Below, piece by piece: positions 43,560 to 56,499 of a DNA stretch of 64,000 bases. The notes under the pieces were generated by a model. That model was not told the DNA's origin. It saw only the letters and a list, made by a program, of their open reading frames with translations, and ran no database searches. Location of the stretch: the NCBI RefSeq assembly GCF_032118995.1, contig NC_092668.1, positions 13,681,501 to 13,745,500 on the forward strand, given 5' to 3'. Every line of letters begins with the position of its first letter. Positions within the stretch are counted from its first letter, which is position 1. This DNA comes from Asterias amurensis (taxonomy: Eukaryota > Echinodermata > Asteroidea > Forcipulatida > Asteriidae). The translations under genes were made by a program, and so were the position numbers.

Positions 43560-45600
43560 AAAAAAGATGAAGGAAAACAAAATCGCCGATAGCAAAGTCG
43601 CTGCCATGCCACCGTTAATCTTAAACGGCGCCCTCTGTTGTTGCTAAACCACTTGAGATTTGCTACTGCGCATTTTTATGTTAATAAAATATCTTGCATT
43701 AAACACACGTATTTTTGTGCGATGAATTTTGCGCAGCTTGAAAAAGCGCAACTATTGATCTAGTTCCCTAATCACTCACCAGGAATAATCAATGTATTAC
43801 TGCGTTGGAGACCCGACTGTTCTTTTCTGCTGAATGTTTTGCACTGCCGACCGAAATGAATAATGTTTCAACGTTTTTCCTCGCTAATTTTATGATAAAC
43901 GGTGAACAAGATCTCTGCAGATTGTGAGTTGGTTATTAATTTGAAGTATTGGACAACCATACTCGAGCAGACGCGATACGTAAGTACATTTGACATTGAT
44001 TGCCTTGTAAAATTGACTTCATTCACTGTCGCATGACTTTTTTATTCCATCTTTGTGACTTTTTTGGAGTGACATTTGCGGGGGCGTGTCTTTTACAGAG
44101 AGAAGGCGGTTGAAAGAAACATTAAACACTGTTAAAAATGCAGAAAAGAATGTATTTAACAACAAGCTCCAGGAAAATTATGCACGTACGACTGCTATTT
44201 TGTAGGGATAACTTTGAGTTTTTAAATTTAATTCACATAAGGCCTAGGGCCTATTTCCTTTTTTTTTATAAAAGTTAAAACTTATTTATTCCTCTCCTTC
44301 GTTCTTCATGTCCTTGAAATTTAGAAATAGAAATTGAATTGGCAGCTAATTAATTTAATTAATTAAGCCTAGTTAAATTCAGTAATTGTTTACCTTGCGT
44401 CCTTGGCTTTATTATAATTTAAATAAAAAAAATTATAGCAGACTTTCCATTGCTCGGCCAGAACTCTCGTCCACTCATCATGCCCAAAAGGAACTACACT
44501 ATACAGTACACAGCACAAAGTAATGCCAATGGCATGGTTTACTTTATTATAGCGAGTGTACACGTTGTCAAGACTGGGCACTAGATCCGAAAATGCCTTA
44601 TTTTTCAAGACAATTGCACAATTTATATAATTAACGTGTAGTTCAAGTGCCTGTTTCTCTCTGAGTCTGATATACAATCTGTCAACCTTTCGGGACTTTT
44701 CAAAACATTAAGTGGATTTCAGCACCAGGCGAAACAATTGTAAAATTCAGGCTGAAATGTATAGTATGCAGTGCTAGCAAAGTCTCTTTTGACTTAACAA
44801 TACATGTATACCAGAGCAGACACAATAACAAACCTACCTAGGCCTCGGTGACTAGTAAAATTCACTAGCCGCCTTTTCGCGGCCCAATTACTGTACATGT
44901 AAGTGCAACTTCGACACTAATCACGACTTTTGCATGATTAGTAGTAGTCATGGTGGCGCAATTAAGCTGGGTAGTTGAAAAGTAGTAGTCGCAACTAGCC
45001 AGAGCAAGAGTCACTAGTGACACTACATTTGTAGTTGCACTTGTTGCCTGGGCCAAATGGTGACTCCCCCAACCCACCATCACACACTTTTTCGATTTCT
45101 ATCGGCATGAAACCCTGATCCAAGCTTATCAAATTACTAACCTCCAAGAGGCCCCCCTTCCCGCACGCCGTCACATTAACTATTACTACAATTTCTAATG
45201 GTAAGTTTATAATTCAGAGATTTGCACACCAATTAATTATTGGAGATAATTAATCCTGATAATTAAATATTACCCATTCCTTTACGTTGCGTTTTAATTA
45301 ATGTAGGCCTATCTCTTCATTTTTAATTAATGTATCTCATCCCTCAGAGTGCTAATTATATTTCTGATGGGTGGGAAGTTTGGTGAATTTAGAGAGCCAT
45401 TTACATCTCAGCGCCTCATAATGTTTTACAAGCAGCTCAGCTGATGTGGCGCAATGTGCAGCCAAGCATGCCAGAATCACTGGAGCAATCCCTTTATCTA
45501 AAACGAAAAGTTCACTTCGTAATGGGTTCTTAAATGCATTACACAACACATGGGACCTTTGGCTTTAAAACATCTCATCTGAAGATCAAACCATTTGAAA
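43560..45600. other. Gene-poor stretch upstream of PAQR3
   Basis: The PAQR3 promoter and 5' non-coding exon are expected at or before about 43.6 kb. No coding exon was found; open frames at 44390-44677 and 44865-45083 lack splice or similarity support. Confidence 0.45.
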
Positions 45601-45605
45601 CGCAG

Positions 45606-45770
45606 GGTGTACACCTCTTTGGTTATTTTCATAAGACCAGTGTCCTCACTTGTTGTATCCCAACATACAGGTATGCATTTTAAATAACAAACCTGTGAAA
45701 GTTTGGGCTAATTTAGTCATCGATGTTGCCAGAAAATTATGAAAGAGAATTGTGGGCTTTCAGATGCCTT
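45606..45770 (-). mobile_element. TTAA hairpin MITE, family 1, fragment
   Basis: Recognised by AAGACCAGTGTCCTCACTTG, CAAACCTGTGAAAGTTTGGG and the GAAAATTATGAAAGA block. Confidence 0.6.
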
Positions 45771-46384
45771 GGCAAGGCTTCAGAAATATGGCCCAGAACT
45801 TTGGTCATGTGTGCTACACCGCTCGCCCCTAACACTCAGGACGAAAAAGCAATTAAAAGTGTAAATTAATGACTTCTTGTACCTTCACTGTGAGCAGTCA
45901 CGGAGTCTCAGGAGTGCATTTCGCATCTTAACCTTCCACACCCTGCAGATTTTATTGATGTTTTAATATTCCCCTGCGTGCTCAAGACGCACTCACTGCG
46001 TCTTCCCTGTTATTCTGTTATGAATTTATAATGGGGAGTATGGGGATCTGGATGTGCCATCCGACTTCTCTGTTATTTCGTAATGAATTTATTATGGGAA
46101 GTACATGTATGGGGCTCTGGAAGTGCCATACGACTTCTTCATATCCTTATACAATGTGTATTTGAGATGATAATGTTTTTAATGATATCTGGAATTTAAC
46201 CACAAGAGGGCGCTGCTCACCTCAGTCAGCCAATGTTTTTGGGCGAAAAATATTGTACATTAAAAATGTACATTGTGTAAATGATGGGTATGTCATTTCT
46301 GAAGGACACACAACTTGAAGCCAACTTGTTTTATGTCTAGGGTGAACATATCTGTACGCCTTGTTCGATACACTTTGTCAATGG

Positions 46385-46512
46385 CAGATTTTATGCTTAC
46401 CACTCACTGCCCTCTTCGGACTGCCCAACGTGCCTCTTGCTCACTGCCCAACATGTCCTCTGCCCACTGCCCTCTGCCCATTGCCCTCTGCCCAATATGC
46501 CTACTGCCCACC
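46385..46512 (+). repeat. CTGCCC-rich simple tandem array
   Basis: Many CACTGCCC, CTCTGCCCA and ACTGCCCA units. Open frames across it are low-complexity and not credible genes. Confidence 0.8.
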
Positions 46513-46605
46513 TGTTTTTCCCACTGATCCCACCTGTCCATTCTGCACTACCCGTTGCCTGATTTTCGAAAGCCCTCTTTTTCCTATAATGAACCAGTTT
46601 GGCTT

Positions 46606-46670
46606 TTAATGCCCCCCCTCCTCAACCCATCCCCCCTCAACCCCCCCCCCCCCCCCCCTCAACCCCCACC
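46606..46670 (+). repeat. C-rich tract with a long C homopolymer
   Basis: Repeats of CCCCCCTCAACCC and an uninterrupted run of about 18 C. The minus strand could form a G-quadruplex; length is likely to vary or be misassembled. Confidence 0.9.
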
Positions 46671-46847
46671 TCACCCAATTTACTAACGATGTAGCATTGA
46701 CATTCTCACGCTCCATTTGCCACACACACTTTTTGAGGTAATGATTTGATATTCTGGTTGCGGAGATGGTAATGTAGAGCAAATATCAAGGCAAAAATTA
46801 ATGAAGGTTCATTAAACACTAAGGTTCAGCCATTAAAGAGTAAAGGC

Positions 46848-46960
46848 CATGTCACACTGCAGCGATAACGAAATCGATAACGTTAACGACGTTAAGAGAA
46901 TGCATTCTATTGGTTGAAATGCTCCACGTAGAATACGCCCACGCTTATTCACCTTTGACA
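46848..46960. mobile_element. Fragment of the CGATAACG element
   Basis: GCGATAACGAAATCGATAAC, then GAATGCATTCTATTGGTTGA and AGAATACGCCCACGCTTATT, matching the copy at 28722 in the other orientation. Confidence 0.6.
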
Positions 46961-46999
46961 CGCTGTCTGAGAGCTTCTACATGTATAGGGAGTGATAGT

Positions 47000-47940
47000 T
47001 GAGAATTTACACCTCGCCACATTGCGTGAGCATTTTTTCTAGAGACTGACGGAAAAGTTGAAAATTTTAAAATGCTGTTGGAGGCCTGATACTTCACGGA
47101 GGCAGCGAAGCGGATTGCCATCCTGCCCCTGGTCATTGCCTTGGTGCCCTTGTAATGCTCCAGTAGAAACTTACAGTTTCCTTATAGGGTGCCCTTAACC
47201 AAGGAGAAAATGCCTTGGTGCCCTTGCCCTTTCAAAAACAAAGCATAGGCTTGGCTGTTGGGAACATTGTTAATATTTCACTATTAATATAATTACCCAA
47301 ATCTTACTCTTTTGCCAGTGCCAGTCTTGTGTTCATCCATGGGAATGTGAAATTAATCCTTGGAAGAAAGCAAACAAAATCTGCAAAACTCGATACATCT
47401 CTCACGTCCCTAACGACAATTTTTTCTTTTCCAACTCCAACCGTCACTTGAATACTTGTTAGTCATCATGACTTCTAGTCCGAACAATACTGCAACAGAT
47501 TTTTTATTATCAAAAGTGCATGTAATCACGTGTGTATGACACGTCGAAAGGGAGTGCGAACATTCGAGCTAGTCTGGGGGAAGGAAGTTTGCATTTAGGG
47601 CATTTGAGGTGTACCCCAGATTTCTTGTAGATGCTTTCGAGACTGTGCGGTTTTTCATTACACTTCTTGTCTGGATTAAAATGCTAAACCCTGCTTGTTA
47701 AACATTCACTCGACTGGTGCAGAGTTTTTTTTTTTGATGAAGAGAATTTACTCCTCAGTCCTGCATTGATTTGTACTGTGAGACGAATTGAGTACGGTTG
47801 TTAGCTGTGACCTGTGTCCTTTAGGAAGGCACACTCTTAAATAAATTTTCCTGGGGTGAGTAAAATTGATTTTGTTATAACTTGTATGTTCCGCTTCTTT
47901 AAAAAAAAAAATAAACTAGCACATTCTGTGTCAAATTAGG
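47000..47940. other. Unannotated gap
   Basis: A small duplication of CTTGGTGCCCTTG-type text near 47150-47230; otherwise nothing recognised. Confidence 0.4.
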
Positions 47941-47984
47941 TAAACATTATACATTGAATCTGTACATGATTTGGTCTTTATCAA

Positions 47985-48070
47985 AGACAATTTGACTTTG
48001 AGAGTAGGATTTGAACCAACAACCATTCTGATTAACATGACGGTGCTCCACCAACATGTAGATTACATGT
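47985..48070 (-). repeat. tRNA-like SINE head, family S3
   Basis: On minus: GTTGGTGGAGCACCGTCATG and GGTTGTTGGTTCAAATCCTA, then CTCTCAAAGTCAAATTG. Confidence 0.55.
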
Positions 48071-48202
48071 ACATTTATAACTATGCCAGGTTTCAAGTGT
48101 AGTTGTGCAAAGCAGAAAATAGTGCTTGACACTTTGTTTCTGCTATGCAGAGAGAGTAGGATTCTAGTCACAATTTGTACTGTGAGTTAGTTTGGCTGGT
48201 AA

Positions 48203-48720
48203 CCTTATCCTGGTACTTAATTTTGTTGTGTTTAGCTGCTCTTTTTGCTTGAGTAGCTTTATAAAATCGGCCCTGCATTGTTTCAAAATCAGCATGCCAC
48301 GATGTAGGTTGGCGGGCTCGGACACGGACGTCACCCAGAATCCTTTGCACGCCTTTCCTGGTACTTAATCTGGTACTTAACCTTATCCTGGTACTTAATT
48401 TTGTTGTGTTTAGCTGCTCTTTTTGCTTGAGTAGCTTTATAAAATCGGCCCTGCATTGTTTCAAAATCAGCATGCCACGATGTAGGTTGGCGGGCTCGGA
48501 CACGGACGTCACCCAGAATCCTTTGCACGCCTTTCCTGGTACTTAATCTGGTACTTAACCTTATCCTGGTACTTAATTTTGTTGTTTTTAGCTGCTCTTT
48601 TTGCTTGAGTAGCTTTATAAAATCGGCCCTGCATTGTTTCAAAATCAGCATGCCACGATGTAGGTTGGTGGGCTCGGACATGGCATCACCCAGAATCCTT
48701 TGCACGCTGTTCGTGCACAC
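48203..48720 (+). repeat. 178-bp tandem triplication
   Basis: CCTTATCCTGGTACTTAATT starts near 48203, 48381 and 48559. Units one and two look almost identical; the third diverges after about 48665 (GGTGGGCTCGGACATGGC). An 18-base sub-repeat around GGTACTTAA marks the junctions. Confidence 0.95.
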
Positions 48721-49576
48721 TGGGACGTTGTGCATATATGGGTGATTGTACACGCACGTGGAGCGTGCTCATGTAATTCTCTTTCTCATTATATCAATAT
48801 CAAATTTTAAAACAACATGCCTGAGATCGAACAAGGCCAGTTCGTCGAAGAAGAAGCACTTCCATTTATTGAAAATTAGAGTGCATGATGTGATAATTTT
48901 TGAAGGCACATCTCGCCAGGATGGTACGCTAAGGCAATGAAGGCCAGATCCTTGTACGTGATCAAGACGAAATTCAAGACGTCATTATCAAGTAGATATT
49001 GAAGTTGCTCTTCAGAGAGACCTTGCTCTTTATATAGTGTTACCATTTGCGTCATTGTACAAAAACTAGAGGTTCATTATTTTTAGAAAAAGCCCTGGAA
49101 ACTAATAATATTAAAGAAGACGCTGTTCAGATTGGTTTTGAAAAAAAAAATTAAGGAGTAATGAATGTCGGGCAATTGTATTGCTCTGCCTATTACAAGC
49201 GGCAAAAACAGTTCTTCGAATATCTACTGGAAGACATCAATCATGTCAATTGTCGTGGTGCCCCGTGCTTTTGCTGTGGTGTCCTTTGCAAAGTTCCAAA
49301 ACAAATTTACATTTTCCTTATTAGAAGTGCTCGTTATCACATAAATATTGCTGTGTCTCTTCAAGAATGAAATTCAAGACGTGAAACAGTATCAGCTTGC
49401 TTTTATAAATCATGTATTACAGAGTGTTATAAATCCTGCAGTTCTGTCACCCCGTTATACATTTCATTATTAAATGAGATGAATGTGCTCTTGCCCGAAA
49501 CCCCTCGATATCCACTTGTATCATTCATGCCATCAAATGAACACTTGAAGGGATTGTATGGTTATACGTTTGGTAA

Positions 49577-49926
49577 TTGGAACCCACTGTTTGTTTAAAT
49601 CCTATTGCAGTTAAAAAACAAACATTCATTTAAATTCAAAAGGGGGTAGTGTTTTTGAGATGTTGTCGAAAATCTGGAGCAGTGATATCCACGCAAGAAG
49701 AATAATCTGCAAATCAAACACACAAACTGAAAAACTTTTTCGCTGTCAGTAACGCTTCTCAGATTAAAAGTTATGGGCATGAAAACTAATATATTTTTAT
49801 ACAACCACATTACTTCGAAGTGAAATGTTTCTCAAAAAAGTACTGTTGAAAGTTGCTGTAAGCTTCTAGAACCAAAAGTTGTTATTGCCATTAATTTTAA
49901 GAATGATTTCCAAACGTACCTTTAAG
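49577..49926 (+). mobile_element. Interspersed repeat, family 4, longer copy
   Basis: CGAAAATCTGGAGCAGTGAT, GTCAGTAACGCTTCTCAGAT and TTCCAAACGTACCTTTAA; the longest of the three copies. Confidence 0.6.
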
Positions 49927-50437
49927 AAGCTGTCATCAGCATCCAGGTGAGCGCATCTTGAATTCAGCGCACTGTTTAACATTAATGGTATGAGTAAGGC
50001 GAGGCGGGCAGGTGGTCGAGGGGATAAGCCATCGTGGATTTCATTCTTCTTGAACCCTAGATGAAGACAAATCAGCTGTTCCTAGCCACTGCATGCCCCC
50101 CCCCACATTTTTTAAAGTGGCTTGTGACGGCATGGGTTTGGAGGGAAACCGTTTGTTTGCTCAAATATTAATAGTGTAACTATCTGCAGCAGTGTACATG
50201 CCTACAATCCTGGCCAAAATGCTTTTGCCACAGGACAATTAACATACCCTGCCCCATTACAGGGCACTGACATTTTGAAGGGGCACCAATGCCAATTCCA
50301 GGGCAACAGTGGCCACTGCCTCTGTGGCCTCCATGAAGGCCATTTTTCATTTTGGGAAAGGCACTTCGATAAGAAAATCTTACAGTATTTATGTGAGAAG
50401 CTTTTGAAGGGCGACCAAGACCAATACCAGGGCGAGA

Positions 50438-50462
50438 GAGAGAGAGAGAGAAAGAGAGAGAC
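50438..50462 (+). repeat. (GA)n microsatellite
   Basis: GCGAGAGAGAGAGAGAGA with one interruption, in a short segment that repeats AGGGCAACAGTGGCC-like text from 50295. Confidence 0.85.
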
Positions 50463-51404
50463 AGGCAATGGCCTCCGTGGCTGCTCCGTAATTCTGTGTC
50501 TTCTGTTCATTGCTCAGCATTATTTTGAATTAGATTGTGGTTGACCCAAATCAAATCCAGTCGTGATTCAGACATCAGTCAAGCTTCAGCAGACATTTCT
50601 TTCAGTTGTCGTCAATTTGTTCCAACGTGACTCAAGGACTTCATTTCGGCTGAACAGTTGCTGACATTTATGCTTCATCATTTCGAACATTAGAAAACCC
50701 CTAGCAACCATCAGGGCCCATTTTCATAAAGCCTGAAGCATGAAACATATGCTAAGCACAGTACATTTTTGCTCTAAAATTCCATAAAGTCGTAGGGCCT
50801 ATCACCAGACTTGTATACCAGACTCAAATGTCAACCTTTAAACATTATTTCTTTCTGTAAAAGGTATTACACAGTGAGGTAAAATTATTCAATTAAAAAA
50901 TACAACACGTGACTTGTTTCTCTCATTCTAATCAGTGCAACCGAAACGAGGCTGGGTGGAAAAAATAGTCAGACTCCTGCCTGTTTGAACACTGCACTTA
51001 TACAGCTGTAACAGGGAACATGACAATGCAAGCACTGAAGTCTTTTTAAACAAGTTCCCCTTTACCCTCATGATAATGAAAGACTGCAGACAGTGCTTAC
51101 AAAATGTCAGTCCAGAACATTGGTAATGAATTACCCGTTGCTTTGGTGATAGCCAGTCCATGGGAAATCATTAGATGATTGAACCCTCATCGCACTTCGT
51201 GACAATTTAATATCATTTAGGCCTAAATGGTTCAGTTGAAAGGAGTGTACAACGAGCGGGCAGGCCTGTCTGCAATAGACTCGGCGAAATTCTTGTATGA
51301 ATTTGAACCTTGAAAGTGCCCGAATTGGTTTCTTTCACAAGTGAAAGCGACCCTAGGTTTAAAAATAAATTTTGGTTTACGCACAAGACTTGTTTATAAA
51401 TTTT

Positions 51405-51575
51405 GGTTTTACCCATCAACACCGATGTGTGTTAGCACTGTATACTCAGTACTTGCCTGAGCTCTGTGAAAAAAAACACAGGCCTGCATATTACTCGGGT
51501 GGATTCGAACCCACCACCTTTTTCATTCTAGAGCAGTGTCTTACCAACCAGACTTCTCTATTAAAAAATGTGCCA
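51405..51575 (-). repeat. tRNA-derived SINE, family S2, full copy
   Basis: On minus: GTTGGTAAGACACTGCTCTA, GGTGGGTTCGAATCCACCCG, then GAGTATACAGTGCTAACACA and CATCGGTGTTGATGGG. Confidence 0.8.
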
Positions 51576-51704
51576 AACAATTATAACGACTTTCATTCTG
51601 AGTAGCAGGCACCCGGAACAAAGATATTGACTGCCAACATTAAATCGACCCCAGACGGTCAGGTTGGTGTAGATTGTGTCTTGCCTCGCCTTAATTATCT
51701 TGGT

Positions 51705-51780
51705 TTTTCCTCCCACATCTAAAACTGAAATGTCTTCATCATCTTCTCCACTCGTTTGGGAGAGCGTTGAGAATATTTAC
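51705..51780 (+). repeat. Interspersed repeat (TCTAAAACTGAAACTT family), fragment
   Basis: GGTTTTTCCTCCCACATCTA, AAACTGAAATGTCTTCATC. It abuts the MITE at 51785. Confidence 0.5.
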
Positions 51781-51784
51781 CCAG

Positions 51785-52169
51785 TTAAAGACACTGGACA
51801 CTATTGGTAATTGTCAAAGACCAGTCGTCTCACTTGGTTTATCTTAACATATGCATAAATAAACAAACCTGTGAAAATTTGAGCTCAATTGGTCATCGAA
51901 GTTGCGAGATAATAATGAAAGCAAAAACTCCCTTGTCACACGAAGTTGTGTGCTTTCAGATACTTGATTTCGAGACCCCAAATTCTAAACTTGAGGTGTC
52001 GAAATCGAATTCGTGGAAAATTACTTATTTCTCGTAAACTACGTCACTTCAGAGGGAGCTGTTTCTCACAATGTTTTATACTATCAAACTCTCCCCATTA
52101 CTCATTACCAAGTATGTTTTATGCTAATAATTATTTTGAGTAATTACCAATAGTGTCCACTGCCTTTAA
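51785..52169 (-). mobile_element. TTAA hairpin MITE, family 1, full copy
   Basis: TTAAAGACACTGGACACTAT at the left, ATAGTGTCCACTGCCTTTAA at the right. Little diverged from the copy at 25991-26376. Confidence 0.9.
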
Positions 52170-52712
52170 GGCTACATGATGTAGCCTCAGTTAGTTGGTG
52201 GAGCACCCTTGTAAATCTAAATGGAATGGAATGAAATAAAAATAAAAATCAGCTATGCTCTATTTTATATTGAGGAATGGGGCAGGGGAAGTTTACAATT
52301 ACCGTGTAACCTTTAGAAAATAACTAATTAATTTCATAATAATATTGGTTTTTTCTCTCCTTCCCCCGCTCTGCGTGTGTGTATCTGGTATGCTCAAGGT
52401 TAGATTGCCGATGTATCCCGCCATCGATACAATGTCAATATTTGACGTTATTAGTTTCTGAAGTCTTTGTTTGGAGAAGAGTGGATCGTGCCTGACAGTG
52501 TTGTGTTTGAACGGAAAACCAGCGCTTGGCAATGTGTAGTCACGGAAAGCAAATTCCTATGGGAGTTGGTGCAAGAGTCTAGCGTTATTATTATTATTTT
52601 GTTTTATATTATTATAATAACATTACTGGGTTCTTGTATTGTGTTTTATCACACCCTATAGGGCATATCAAAGCACTCAGTATTTTGTCCTGCAAGGTAT
52701 GTGATTTTGTCC

Positions 52713-53094
52713 TTAAAGGCAGAGGACACTATTGGTAATTACCAAAATAATTATTAGCATTAAACCTCACTTGGTAAAGAGTAATGGGGAGAGGTTGGCA
52801 GTATAAAACATTGTGAGAAACGGCTCCCTCTGAAGTGGAGTAGTTTTCGAGAAGTAATTTTCCACGAATTTGATTTCGAGACCTCAAGTTTAGAACTTGA
52901 GGTCTCGAAATCAACCATCTAAACGCACACAACTTCGTGTGACTAGGGTGTTTGCTTCTTTCATTATTATCTTGCAACTTTGATGAACGATTGAGCTCAA
53001 ATTTTCACAGGTTAGTTATTTTATGCATATGTTGAGATACACCAACTGTGAAGGCTAGTCTTTGACAATTACCAATAGTGTCCACTGCCTTTAA
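52713..53094 (+). mobile_element. TTAA hairpin MITE, family 1, full copy
   Basis: TTAAAGGCAGAGGACACTAT to ATAGTGTCCACTGCCTTTAA. Opposite orientation to the copy 540 bases upstream. Confidence 0.9.
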
Positions 53095-53162
53095 AAGAAC
53101 CTTACAATGTACACACACATTTAGTTGGGAAGATATAGTGTGCCATTCTGCTGGGATACCAG

Positions 53163-53320
53163 CCAGGCTGCTAGTGGCTGATACCTATCCTTATGAGTGA
53201 CTTCATCCTTACTGGGTGTGGAGAGTGTTACAATCCTGTTTCAGTCCCAGGAATAGGTGGCACTATGGTGACAATTGATTTGGGTCGGTGGCCCAAATTT
53301 GTTAGAGCCTTTTTCACACA
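53163..53320 (+). repeat. Interspersed repeat (GATACCCATGCCTACATCCT family), variant
   Basis: CCAGGCTGCTAGTGGCTGAT, CAATTGATTTGGGTCGGTGG, CCCAAATTTG. The head differs by a short insertion. Confidence 0.55.
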
Positions 53321-53344
53321 ATCTCTAATGTACCTTTAAACAGT

Positions 53345-53710
53345 GTAATAATAATAATAATAATAATATTGAGTTCTTATATAGCGCTTTTTCACTCCCT
53401 ACGGGTGTCTCAAAGCGCTTCAAGATATTACCCCTGGTCACTGGGCCTTAATTCACTCCTTAAACCATCTCAGCTCCCTGGGGAGTATACAGCCTCATGC
53501 AACAAATGCGCTACTTGGCTAAATCAATCACAAGAACCATCTCTGCCCTCACAGGTACCCATTTACCCATGGGTGGAGAGAAGCAATAATAGCTAAGTGT
53601 CTTGCTCAGGGACACAAGTGTCACGACCGGGATTCGAACTCACACTCTGCTGAACAGAATCAGCAGAGCTTGAATTCGGAGCTCTTACCCGCTCGGCCAC
53701 GACACCCCAA
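53345..53710 (-). repeat. tRNA-derived SINE, family S1, full copy
   Basis: On the minus strand: GTGTCGTGGCCGAGCGGGTA, B box GAGTTCGAATCCCGGTCGTG, then CACTTGTGTCCCTGAGCAAG and a TTA-repeat tail (AATAATAATA on plus). The best copy of the family here. Confidence 0.9.
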
Positions 53711-55359
53711 ATTGTATTTGGGGACACGTGTAAAAAAGTCTTCTACCATGGTTAAAATTAACCAAAGATTCCTTTTACAATACAATATCTAAGGCCAAGT
53801 AAAAAAAAAGAAACATGTTTAGCGTCCCCGCCCGCTTCCTTTTTACAGGCCGCCTCCTTTTTTATTTTATTTTTTATTTTATTTTATAAATAGTGTTATT
53901 TCAAATGATCTCAGCAAAAACAATCTGAATGTCTTGTCTGAATGCCTCGACTAAATTGTTTCATTTATGTTTTGTGTATTTCAGCAGTAGAAAAAACAAT
54001 GGATAATTGACATTTTAACAAAGAATGGCGGCCACTTTGAAATAAAAAATAAAAAATAAAAAGCCCCTCTTCTTCCCTCCTTTTTTTGAAAAACCCGGAC
54101 AAGAAACATGTTTTTTTTTTTTTACTCGACCTAACCAAGAAAAAGTTTATCCAGTTCCATACTAAAAAACCGAGATTGGTGGGTTAACCTTAGTACTGGG
54201 CAGGGTGATATTTAACCCGGAATAAGCCAATTTGGGGTTCGTTAATCCGTAGAATGTTTAGCTCTGAAGAGTGTTGTGTAAACACTCCAGTTTATCTGGA
54301 GAATCTCTGTTTAATTTGTTTCTTAACATGGAGATTTTCAGTGTTGAGGGGGCTGTGTAGCCCTCGACTTTAAGTGGCCGTTAGGACTTTTGATGTTAGG
54401 TAATATCTCATAAAAAAAAATTAAAAAAGTGGTTTAGAGTGGCCGTTTGATGTAAGCTTGTACAAAAACCCTTTTTTTTTGTTAATAAAAAAGAAAAAAA
54501 CAAATTGACTATCCCTAAATAAAGAATGGCCGAACTGACCTAATTCTTATTTGACTCCTCGATAAATAAATAAACTTCCATTCACTCGAAAGACCCTCAA
54601 GAAAAAGTCCACCGTCCCTAAAATCATTGTGTGTATACACAGTAAACTGAATTCAGCTCATCAACGTCTTATCTACACAAATCTCACTTGACCATTCATC
54701 GATGAAACACTTCCCAGGGCATATCCTGACTTGAAAAACAACAAGAAAAGTCATGAAAGAACTGGTCCACTTTTATTTTGCAAGGAGAAAAAACTGGCGC
54801 TTTAAAACTACAATTTTGTTAAACGGTTTCTTTAAGTAAAGGCTGGTCCTACCTTTAAGCACATTGCATAATTTTTGCAAAAAGATTAAGACTTCTACGT
54901 AAACCCCTCCAGGTGATGAACTGGAGCAGTTCTTTGGATGTTAAATCCTTAATCTTGCGATCGTAAAAACTTTGTGCATGTCCCAGAAATAATCACTTGC
55001 AATTAATCAAGGCTTAAAGGTAAGATTATGATCAGTGAAAAAGAAATAAGGCCTCAAAAAACTTCCTTGGTGAGAAGAACTGTGATAGACTATTTTTGCT
55101 GTTGCCAGAGATGCTGTTGGTTCCCGCTGCTGCCACCTCGCTAAACATGGGTGGATCCGACGTTCTTTATGAAAAAAATGTGAAAATTTGTTGCTGTTTT
55201 CTCAACTGTATGTAGACAATGTGTTCCGCTGAAAGAAGTCACAGGTGAATTTTAGTATATCGTTCTCGATATTTTTGCCTGAAAATCAGCATTTACGTTC
55301 ACAAAAAACCCAATCCTTGACCCTTCCTCCAAATACTGATCAGAATTTGTAATGCCTGC
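53711..55359. other. Gene-poor stretch
   Basis: AT-rich, with A and T homopolymers, TTTTATTTTATTTT runs and one short interspersed-repeat end. No exon seen. Confidence 0.45.
54345..54430 (+). repeat. Interspersed repeat (GATACCCATGCCTACATCCT family), 3' end
   Basis: GTAGCCCTCGACTTTAAGTG, GCCGTTAGGACTTTTGATGT, TAGGTAATATC. Confidence 0.5.
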
Positions 55360-55500
55360 GTTGAGTTTCGTTTCTTGCAACTTTGATGACCAACTTTTAT
55401 GATTCCAAATTTTTACAGGTTTGTTAGTTTATGCATGTTGGGATGCACCAAGTGGGAAGACTGGTCTTTGATAATTACCAAAGGTGTCCAGTGCCTTTAA
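55360..55500 (+). mobile_element. TTAA hairpin MITE, family 1, 3' fragment
   Basis: Right part only: TTGCAACTTTGATGACCAAC to GTGTCCAGTGCCTTTAAA. Confidence 0.65.
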
Positions 55501-55724
55501 AGGATCAACTTCAAACGCTTACCAGAAGTTGTAATACCCGCGTAAAAATCAACCAGACCAATGATTTTAAGCCTCTCATCTCCGGAACCACTTAGTGTGA
55601 TGTGACAATGTTTCTGACAAGATAAAGATTTCAAAGCCCCCTTTAAATTAATTACATTTTCCCCCTCCATTACCTGCAGACCTTGAGATTTGTCTCCCAA
55701 GGGTCGTGACAATATTGTCTTCAG

Positions 55725-56103
55725 TTAAAGCGATTTGACACGTTTGGTTATTACTCAATATTTGTTGATAACAATTTACTTGGTAACAAGCAATGGAGAT
55801 CTTGATGATATTATAAATCATTGTGAGAAACAACTCCATCTGGAGTAAAGTAGTTTTTGAGAAAGAGGTAATTTCTCACATATTTTAATCTCAGAGAGAC
55901 TTCAGGCTTGTCAGCCTTTCTAGGTCATCTGAAAGCACACACATTTGAGCAACAAGGGTGTCTTTTCTTCACTTATTTTTTTGCAACATCAATGACCAAA
56001 TGAGATGAAATTTTTTCAGGTTTATTTTCTGCACATGTTGGGATACACCAAGTGAGAATACTGGTCTTTGACAGTTGTTACCAAATGTGTCCAGTGCCTT
56101 TAA
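55725..56103 (+). mobile_element. TTAA hairpin MITE, family 1, older full-length copy
   Basis: TTAAAGCGATTTGACACGTT to TGTGTCCAGTGCCTTTAA; full length but with many substitutions against the 51-53 kb copies. Confidence 0.8.
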
Positions 56104-56499
56104 ACACGTGAGAGGCACGTCTTAAGAAGATTTTTACCACCTCTAAATTGCTTCTTGTTTCTTGGGGAGGAGGGGGTGGATTTTTCCCTGTCCATTAGTG
56201 AATTTAAATGTCGGGTGGAAAATTTTGAGAGGTGACCAGATGAAAGGCCAAGGTAAAAAGGCTGAGAAGCCAAGGCCTCAGGTTAAATGTTGGAACATTT
56301 CAAGGGGCAAAGAGCGCCTCTTGAACCCATTAGAGTTGCTCCACATTACACGCAGATTACACGCCTGAATTCCCGCCGTATCAAATTGCAATCGGTACAG
56401 CTTGTCGCAATTTTTCAAAGAAAGGCCTCGTATCATTATTTTGAATTAATACAAACTAATGTCACGCTTGCCTGCATTGTGTTGAGTGTGTCTACATAT

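Larger units (their letters stand above)
48760..51400. other. Gene-poor stretch
   Basis: Holds one family 4 repeat (49577-49926) and a GA microsatellite. The 69-codon frame at 49161 has no recognisable product or splice signals. Confidence 0.45.

Noticed and set aside
46315-46609. Two overlapping frames rich in Pro, Cys and Leu
   Set aside because: They translate a CTGCCC simple repeat.
48168-48753. Repeated 140-codon minus-strand frames
   Set aside because: By-product of the 178-bp triplication; no start, splice or family support.
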